Shown here: positions 58,564 to 64,000 of the stretch, one piece after another
Numbering within the stretch: the first letter of the stretch is position 1
Layout of the letters: each line of letters begins with the position of its first letter
Origin: Streptomyces sp. NRRL S-31
Lineage (GTDB): Bacteria > Actinomycetota > Actinomycetes > Streptomycetales > Streptomycetaceae
DNA: 64,000 nucleotides
Reading direction: 5' to 3'
Assembly (NCBI RefSeq): GCF_000718775.1
Contig: NZ_JOCB01000031.1
Location: forward strand, 1 to 64,000
Notes under the pieces: model-generated
What the model saw: only the letters and a program-made list of their open reading frames with translations
What the model was told of the DNA's origin: nothing
Database searches by the model: none
Program-made: the position numbers and the translations under genes

Positions 58564-59718
58564 CTACCTCACCCGTACCTCCAGCACCCGGTCGTCCCCC
58601 TTCTTCGGCGTGCCCCGGCCGTCCGTGTTGCTCGTGACCAGCCAGATCCGGCCGGCACCGGCCGGGGCCACCGTGCGCAGGCGGCCGTACTCACGGCTGA
58701 GGAACGCCTGCGGGGCGGCCGAGGCCGACGTGCCGCGCAGCGGGACGCGCCACAGGCGCTCGCCCTTCAGACCCGCCATCCAGATCACGCCGTCCACGTA
58801 GGCGATGCCGCTGGGGGAGGCGTCGTCGGTGTGCCACTGGGCGACCGGATCGCGCAGACCGGCCTCGGCCGCCTTGCCCTCCGCCCGGGGCCAGCCGTAG
58901 TCGCCGCCCGGCCGGATCGCGTTCAGCTCGTCCCAGGTGTCCTGCCCGAACTCCGAGGCGAACAGCCGCTGCCGGTCGTCCCACGCGAGGCCCTGCACGT
59001 TCCGGTGGCCGTAGGAGTACACGACCGAGCCGGGGAACGGGTTGCCGGGCGCCGGTTCGCCGTCCGGGGTCATACGCAGGATCTTGCCGCCCAGCGACTT
59101 GCGGTCCTGCGCCAGACCCCGCTGCCCGCTCTCACCGGTGCCCGCGTACAGCATGCCGTCCGGACCGAACGCGATCCGGCCGCCGTTGTGGATGACACCC
59201 TTGGGGATGCCCTTGAACACCGTGTCGGGAGCGCCCAGTTGCTCACCGGCCGGCTTCCGCTCGTCGTACAGGACGCGGACGATCCGGTTGTCCGAGGCCG
59301 AGGTGAAGTAGGCGTAGACCATGTGGTCCGAGGCGTAGTCGGGGGAGAGGGCGAGGCCCAGCAGGCCGCCCTCGCCGTCCGGCGCGACCCCGGAGACCGT
59401 GCCCAGCACGGTCTTCTTCCCCGTCCCCTCGTCGACGCGGGTGATCGTCCCGTCGTCCCGGGAGGAGACCAGCAGGTCCCCGCCGGGCAGCGCGGCCAGG
59501 CCCCACGGGCTCCGCAGGCCCTCGGCCACCGTGCGCAGCACCCGCGCCGAGCCCTTGGCCGGGGGCGCGGATTCGGCGTCCCGCGCGGACGCGGTGGCGC
59601 TCGGCGCGCCGGCGGTGGCGGTGGGCGCGGCGCCCGGCAGCGTCCCGTCACCGGAGGAACAGCCGGCCACCGACAGCAGGGCGGCGGCCAGCACGGCCGG
59701 TACAGCTCGACGTCGCAC
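58564..59718 (-). CDS. PQQ-dependent sugar dehydrogenase-like lipoprotein
   Basis: The GTG at 59718 is 8 bases after GAAGGA; the GTG two codons earlier is too close. The 384-residue protein has signal peptide VRRRAVPAVLAAALLSVAGC with lipobox SVAGC, then a Thr/Ala/Ser linker. A six-bladed GSDH-type propeller follows: LRSPWGLAALPGGDLLVSSRD, GLLGLALSPDY, IHNGGRIAFGPDGMLYAGTGE with the catalytic-site His, SYGHRNVQGLAWD, and ASEFGQDTWDELNAIRPGGDYGWP. It may oxidise aldoses at the cell surface using PQQ, or be an apo relative, since no PQQ synthesis genes are seen here. Confidence 0.87.
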   Translation of the reverse strand: MRRRAVPAVLAAALLSVAGCSSGDGTLPGAAPTATAGAPSATASARDAESAPPAKGSARVLRTVAEGLRSPWGLAALPGGDLLVSSRDDGTITRVDEGTGKKTVLGTVSGVAPDGEGGLLGLALSPDYASDHMVYAYFTSASDNRIVRVLYDERKPAGEQLGAPDTVFKGIPKGVIHNGGRIAFGPDGMLYAGTGESGQRGLAQDRKSLGGKILRMTPDGEPAPGNPFPGSVVYSYGHRNVQGLAWDDRQRLFASEFGQDTWDELNAIRPGGDYGWPRAEGKAAEAGLRDPVAQWHTDDASPSGIAYVDGVIWMAGLKGERLWRVPLRGTSASAAPQAFLSREYGRLRTVAPAGAGRIWLVTSNTDGRGTPKKGDDRVLEVRVR

Positions 59719-59828
59719 GATCACGGTCCTTCTCAGACGGCGGTCCCCGCGGGCTCTCTCCCTCTCGAACACCGCCGGGGCCGTCCAGGGTTCCCGGTTC
59801 CCGGTTCCCGGCGGCCGATTGCCCCGGC

Positions 59829-60830
59829 TCAGTCGTCCCACGACCCCAGCGCCGCCGGCAGCCGGGACAACTCCACCAGGTCCCGTTCGGTCAGCCGCAG
59901 CCCGGCCGCCGCCGCGTTCTCGGCCGCCCACCGCTCCCGCTTGGTGCCCGGCAGCGCGATCACGTGCCGGCCCTGCGCCAGGACCCAGGCGAGCGCCACC
60001 TGGGCCGGGGTGACCCACTCGCCGTGCCGGCGGGCGACGCGTCTGAGGCCCACGACGATCGGCTGGTTGGCCGCCATCATCTCGGCGGTGAACCGGGGGT
60101 GCCGGGCGCGTACGTCGTCCGGTTCGAAGCCCTCGCCCGGTCTCAGGGTGCCGGTCAGGAAGCCGTTGCCCAGCGGCATCGCCGCGAGGAAACCCACACC
60201 GCGCGCCTCGCACCACGGCAGCAGCGCCCGCAGCGCCTCCGGGGACCACACCGACAGTTCCGCCTGGACCGCGCTCACCGGGAACACCTGCTGCACCCGC
60301 TGCAACCGGCGCAGCGTGCCGTCGTGCGGCCCGCCGCCCGAGCGGCGCCCGCCGCGCGCCCCCACCGCGCACAGCCCCAGCGCCCGCACCTTCCCGGCCC
60401 GCACCAGGTCCGCCATCGCGCCCCAGGTCTCCTCGACGGGTATCTCGGGGTCGGGGCGGTGCAGCTGGTACAGGTCGATCACGTCCGTCTGGAGCCGGCG
60501 CAGCGAGGCGTCGCAGGCCCGCCGCACATAGCCCGGGCGGCCGTTGGCCACGATGTGCTGCTCGCCCACCAGCAGCCCCACCTTGGTGGACACGAAGGCG
60601 TCCCGGCGCCGCTGCCTGAGCGCCCGGCCCAGCAGCAGCTCGTTGGTGAACGGGCCGTACATGTCCGCGGTGTCCAGCAAGTCGGAGCCGAGGTCCAGTG
60701 CCCGGTGCACGGTTCTCAGCGACTCGTCGCCGCGCTGCCGCGACCCGCTGTACGCCCAGCTCATCGGCATGCATCCGAGTCCGACGGCCCCCACCGCGAG
60801 TCCCCCCGCGCCGATCGTCCTGCGCTCCAC
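59829..60830 (-). CDS. Aldo/keto reductase
   Basis: From the GTG at 60830 (GGAGGATC upstream, spacing 11) the product has 333 residues. The AKR tetrad is visible: Asp and Tyr in LLDTADMYGPFTNE, Lys in FVSTKVGLLVG and His in LYQLHRPDP. GLGCMPMSWAYSG opens the barrel and VIALPGTKRERWAAEN near the C-terminus binds NADPH. The order matches the AKR13-like group. An unusual basic/Gly stretch, VGARGGRRSGGGPHDG, sits near the middle of the barrel. Confidence 0.87.
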   Translation of the reverse strand: MERRTIGAGGLAVGAVGLGCMPMSWAYSGSRQRGDESLRTVHRALDLGSDLLDTADMYGPFTNELLLGRALRQRRRDAFVSTKVGLLVGEQHIVANGRPGYVRRACDASLRRLQTDVIDLYQLHRPDPEIPVEETWGAMADLVRAGKVRALGLCAVGARGGRRSGGGPHDGTLRRLQRVQQVFPVSAVQAELSVWSPEALRALLPWCEARGVGFLAAMPLGNGFLTGTLRPGEGFEPDDVRARHPRFTAEMMAANQPIVVGLRRVARRHGEWVTPAQVALAWVLAQGRHVIALPGTKRERWAAENAAAAGLRLTERDLVELSRLPAALGSWDD

Positions 60831-60905
60831 CAGTTCGTGATCCTCCCTCTGCCCGGCCACCAACCTAACCTCTGCGCGCACACGCCCTTGACATAGCCTC
60901 CTGGC

Positions 60906-61883
60906 ATGACTTCAGACGTGTGGCTTCCCATCCCGCCGAAGGAGATCGAAGGGCTGCCCGCGGGGCCCCGGTATCTGTTCTGGGACGGGGGCGACAACGG
61001 TGACCAGCCCTTTCCCGGCGATCCGGCGCAGTGCGCCGTGTACGTGGTGCCGTACATGAAGCGGCTGTCGGTCCGGGTGGCCCCGTTGGCGAGCCTGACC
61101 GGCGTCCGGGTCGTGCAGACGCTCACCGCCGGCGTCGACGACATCACCGCCCGGCTGCCGGACCTCCCGCCGGGCGTCCGGCTGTGCAACGCGCGCGGGG
61201 TGCACGAGACGAGCACAGCGGAACTGGCGCTCACCCTGACCCTCGCCGCGCTGCGCGGTGTCCCCGGGTTCGTGCGCGCCCAGCAACAGGAGCGCTGGGA
61301 GGGCGGTTTCCACCCGTCGCTCGCCGACAGGAACGTCCTGATCGTCGGCTACGGGCCCATCGGCGAGGCCGTCGAGGACCGGCTCGCGCCGTTCGAACTC
61401 GCGCGGGTGGCGCGCGTTGCGCGCTCCCGGCGCACCGCAGCGCGCGGGCTTGTGCACCCGATCGCCGATGTGCTCTCTCTGCTTCCGGACGCGGACGTCG
61501 TGATCCTCTGCACGCCCCTCACCGAGGAGACCCGGGGGCTGGTCGACGCGCGCTTCCTCGGCCGGATGAAGGACGGTGCGCTGCTGGTCAACGTCGCGCG
61601 CGGGCCCGTCGTCGACACCGGGGCGCTCCTCGCCGAGCTGGAGCGGGGCCGGCTCCTCGCCGCCCTGGACGTGACGGACCCCGAGCCGCTGCCCCCGGGC
61701 CACCCGCTGTGGCACGCCCCCGGCGTACTGATCAGCCCGCACGTCGGCGGGCCGTCGTCGGCCTTCCTGCCGCGGGCGAAGCGTCTGCTCGTGGACCAGC
61801 TGACCCGGTACGTGAACCGGGAGCCGCTGCGGAACGTGATCCTTACCACCGGATCCGGAACGGCGGGAGCAACCGGGCGGTAA
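60906..61883 (+). CDS. D-isomer-specific 2-hydroxyacid dehydrogenase
   Basis: This 325-residue oxidoreductase has the NAD motif VLIVGYGPIGEAVEDRL. The catalytic Arg lies in CTPLTEETRGLVD, Glu in LDVTDPEPLPPGHPL and His in LISPHVGGPSSAF; VNVARGPVVDTGALL is the family signature. The substrate, such as glyoxylate, hydroxypyruvate or a keto acid, is unclear. TAGCCT lies 6-11 bases before the ATG and no ribosome site is seen, so it may be leaderless. It is divergent from the aldo/keto reductase with a 75-base gap. Confidence 0.88.
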   Translation: MTSDVWLPIPPKEIEGLPAGPRYLFWDGGDNGDQPFPGDPAQCAVYVVPYMKRLSVRVAPLASLTGVRVVQTLTAGVDDITARLPDLPPGVRLCNARGVHETSTAELALTLTLAALRGVPGFVRAQQQERWEGGFHPSLADRNVLIVGYGPIGEAVEDRLAPFELARVARVARSRRTAARGLVHPIADVLSLLPDADVVILCTPLTEETRGLVDARFLGRMKDGALLVNVARGPVVDTGALLAELERGRLLAALDVTDPEPLPPGHPLWHAPGVLISPHVGGPSSAFLPRAKRLLVDQLTRYVNREPLRNVILTTGSGTAGATGR

Positions 61884-61978
61884 ACCCAGTTCAGGCACCC
61901 TCCGCAACCTTTCGGGCGCGGTGGGTACCCGTATAACCGGTGATCGTCACGGAGCGTAGAGAAGCTATGTCCCTGAGT

Positions 61979-61998
61979 GACGATACTGGTGTATCGTC
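61979..61998. promoter_or_regulatory. Perfect 8-bp dyad upstream of the second GGDEF gene
   Basis: GACGATAC at 61979-61986 and GTATCGTC at 61991-61998 are perfect inverted repeats around TGGT. It lies about 85 bases before the chosen ATG of the PAS-GGDEF gene. TATAAC at about 61932-61937 could be a -10 upstream of it. The dyad is a good candidate operator; its regulator is unknown. Confidence 0.6.
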
Positions 61999-62083
61999 CC
62001 GACAGGGGCTGCGCCGCTGACCAATCGGCGCCGGGGATGGACATTTCAGATTCGTGAGGGGGGCGACGGGCGATGCACGGCCT

Positions 62084-64000
62084 ATGGACGAACGATCCGA
62101 CGCGGCGGAGCCGCCGACGGCGACCCTGGCACACGGCCGCCCGGGGACGCGGCGACCACACCTGCCACCACAGTCACCAGCGGCGCGGGCCCGGCGGCCG
62201 GCGCGGGCAGGCGCGTCCAGCGCCCCGGGACCGTCGGTCCCCGGGAGCGACGCGGAGCGGGAGGCCCCGGTGAGCGCGCCGCCCTCCGTGACCACGCTGG
62301 ACAGTGCCGTGCGAGCGCCGCACCCGCACGAGGCACCGCCGCCCCGCCGGCCGGTCGCCGGCGGCGGTGACCGGCGCCTGGTGGAACAGCTCGTGCTCGC
62401 CCTGGTCTGCGCGGCCTACGCCCTCGGAGCCGCGTTCGGCTGGGGCACGGACCGGATCGCCGACGTCATGGGCGACTTCGGGCTGAGCGCGGCGGCCGGT
62501 GCCGCCGCGGTCTCCTGTTTCCTCTACGCCCGCAGCCCGCGCGTCCGCTTCCGGTCCGCCTGGCTGCTGTTCGCCCTCTCGGCCACGATGACGTGCCTGG
62601 GCAACGCCGTCTGGGGGTGGTACGAGGTCGTCCTGCACGCCGACGTCCCCAGCCCCTCCTACGCCGACCTGTTCTTCCTGTGTTTCGCGCCACCCGCCAT
62701 CGTGGGCCTGCTGGTCCTCGCCAAGCGGCCGGTGACCCGGGCGGGCTGGATCTGCCTCGGGCTGGACGCCTGGCTGATCGGCGGCTCGCTGCTCACCCTC
62801 TCCTGGAGCCTCGCGCTCGCCCAGGCGGCCCGGATCGACGGGTCGAGCGTGGCGCACGCCGCGCTGTCGCTGGCGTATCCGCTGCTGGACATCGCCCTCG
62901 TCAGCATGGTCCTCGCGCTGCACTTCCGCCGCGCCCCGGGCAACCGCACGGCGGTGAACACCGCGATCGGCGCGCTCGCGCTGACCGTGATGTGCGACGC
63001 CCTGTTCACCTCGCCGCTGCTGCACAGCAGTTACCGCTCCGGGCAGCTGCTGGACGCGGGCTGGTTCGCCGGTTCGCTGCTGCTCGCCTACGCCCCCTGG
63101 GCCGCACCCCGGCGCCAGGGCGCGCGGGAGGCACGCCCGGCCGAGGGGCGCACGCGCGTGGTGCACGAACACGTGCCGGGGCAGCGGAGCGCGGGCCACC
63201 ACCACGCGCCACCACCCGCACCGGCCGGCGAGCGCGGCCGGTACCCCGCCGGTGAGCACGGCCGGTACCCCGCCGGCCGGCCGCTCAGCGGGTCCCTCGC
63301 CGCGCTCACCCCGTACCTCGCCGCGGCCGTGTGCACCCTGGGCATCCTGTACAACGTCCTCAACGGCCGCAGACCCGACCACGTCGTACTGATCACGGCG
63401 GGCGCCGTGGTGCTGGCGCTCGTCATCCGGCAGGGCATCATGCTGCTGGACAACATCACCCTCACCCAGGAACTGGCCCAGAAGGAGAACCACTTCCGCT
63501 CCCTGGTGCAGGGCTCCAGCGACGTCATCATGATCGCCGCGCCCAACGGCATCCTGCGGTACGTCTCCCCGGCCGCCGCCGGGGTGTACGGCCGGCCCGC
63601 CGAGGACCTGGTGGGCACCGAGCTGGCCGGGCTCATCCACCCGGAGGACCTGGGCTGCGTGGTGCACGAGGTGCGCCGTTTCCTTGCCGCGAGCCCGCTC
63701 GACGAGCCGACCACCCGCATCGAGTGCCGGTTCCGCTCCGGTGACGGCGGCTGGCTCAACGTCGAGTCGACCGTCAACCGCCACCACGGCGGGCTCATCT
63801 TCAACAGCCGGGACGTCACCGAGAGGGTCCGTCTCCAGGCGCAGTTGCAGCACAACGCCGAGCACGACCCGCTGACCGACCTGCCCAACCGCGCGCTCTT
63901 CACCCGGCGCGTGCAGCAGGCCCTGTCCGGTCGCCGGGCCACCGACCGGGGCGCCGCCCTGCGCGGTACGGCGGTGCTCTTCATCGACCTGGACGGCTTC
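62084..64000 (+). CDS. Membrane PAS-GGDEF protein (3' end outside window)
   Basis: The frame is open to the window end, giving at least 639 residues. The start is uncertain: ATG 62084, GTG 62054 and GTG 62270 are all in frame, with the first 60-plus residues Pro/Ala/Arg-rich. Eight or nine membrane helices follow (for example QLVLALVCAAYALGAAFGW and LITAGAVVLALVIRQGIML). A His/Pro-rich loop with GERGRYPAGEHGRYPAG lies before the last spans. A PAS domain follows (FRSLVQGSSDVIMIAAPNG and YVSPAAAGVYGRPAEDL), then the GGDEF domain opening DPLTDLPNRALFTRRV. Whether GGDEF is intact or an EAL domain follows cannot be seen. It is a second c-di-GMP-type protein within 13 kb. Confidence 0.85.
   Translation, partial: MDERSDAAEPPTATLAHGRPGTRRPHLPPQSPAARARRPARAGASSAPGPSVPGSDAEREAPVSAPPSVTTLDSAVRAPHPHEAPPPRRPVAGGGDRRLVEQLVLALVCAAYALGAAFGWGTDRIADVMGDFGLSAAAGAAAVSCFLYARSPRVRFRSAWLLFALSATMTCLGNAVWGWYEVVLHADVPSPSYADLFFLCFAPPAIVGLLVLAKRPVTRAGWICLGLDAWLIGGSLLTLSWSLALAQAARIDGSSVAHAALSLAYPLLDIALVSMVLALHFRRAPGNRTAVNTAIGALALTVMCDALFTSPLLHSSYRSGQLLDAGWFAGSLLLAYAPWAAPRRQGAREARPAEGRTRVVHEHVPGQRSAGHHHAPPPAPAGERGRYPAGEHGRYPAGRPLSGSLAALTPYLAAAVCTLGILYNVLNGRRPDHVVLITAGAVVLALVIRQGIMLLDNITLTQELAQKENHFRSLVQGSSDVIMIAAPNGILRYVSPAAAGVYGRPAEDLVGTELAGLIHPEDLGCVVHEVRRFLAASPLDEPTTRIECRFRSGDGGWLNVESTVNRHHGGLIFNSRDVTERVRLQAQLQHNAEHDPLTDLPNRALFTRRVQQALSGRRATDRGAALRGTAVLFIDLDGF

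Noticed and set aside
61979..61998. Reading the dyad as a BldD box
   Set aside because: The AC and GT half-sites are separated by four bases, whereas the BldD consensus as I know it has five, and the central C(A/T)G is absent.

Overview
The window is high-GC actinobacterial DNA. GTG starts are frequent, third-codon positions are almost all G or C, several start codons sit directly on a -10 box, and marker families include SseB-like proteins, DUF397/DUF5753 regulators, WYL regulators and Ala/Pro/Arg-rich proteins. Gene order (glycine cleavage genes, peptide ABC transporter, cysteine desulfurase, mnmA, ligA, an RmdB-like GGDEF/EAL protein, gatCAB) matches the chromosome core of Streptomyces as I remember it from S. 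coelicolor. I infer a Streptomyces chromosome; no database search was run.

Positions 1-6.9 kb hold scattered single genes: a polysaccharide deacetylase-like protein cut by the window edge, a beta-propeller lipoprotein, an acetyltransferase, a two-EF-hand protein, an F420/NADP-type oxidoreductase, a GH25 lysozyme, a secreted PI-PLC-like enzyme, and a membrane WD40 protein with a small membrane partner. Positions 7.0-11.6 kb are the glycine/serine module on the minus strand, gcvT-gcvH-glyA-sdaA, headed by a tandem glycine riboswitch. Next come a P-loop kinase-like gene and two SseB-like genes separated by a 181-bp palindromic element with 26-bp perfect inverted ends. Positions 14.8-21.5 kb are a five-gene oligo/dipeptide ABC transporter whose last ATPase carries a tail of about 240 residues rich in Ala, Glu, Ser and Thr.

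Positions 21.7-28.8 kb hold a TRIC-type channel, an esterase, a thioesterase-like protein, a TIGR03086-like protein divergent from a frameshifted WYL regulator across a perfect dyad, a TetR regulator facing two small membrane proteins across a repeated dyad, and a cysteine desulfurase. Cysteine desulfurase and MnmA (29.6-30.7 kb) act together in tRNA 2-thiolation, with an amidase gene between them on the other strand.

The accessory region is 30.8-43.6 kb. It holds rloA and rloB (relatives of the AbiL phage-abortive pair), hsdM, hsdS, a WhiJ-like regulatory cassette (XRE-DUF5753 plus DUF397 on the minus strand, and a frameshifted ATP-binding protein on the plus strand), hsdR, and a YgjP-like metallopeptidase. 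It begins just after intact mnmA and ends in a short decayed mnmA-like fragment. This is a composite anti-phage island and the most interesting part of the window.

Positions 43.7-64 kb return to core genes: a hydrolase, DUF427, a LOG-like protein, an SDR, a MetE-C-like methionine synthase, ligA, an RmdB-like GGDEF/EAL membrane protein, a cupin, gatC-gatA-(79-aa gene)-gatB, several small membrane or hypothetical proteins, a DUF6191-like repeat protein, a PQQ-type sugar dehydrogenase, an aldo/keto reductase, a D-2-hydroxyacid dehydrogenase, and the first two thirds of a second membrane PAS-GGDEF protein cut by the window edge. I saw no tRNA, rRNA, CRISPR array or intact transposase.
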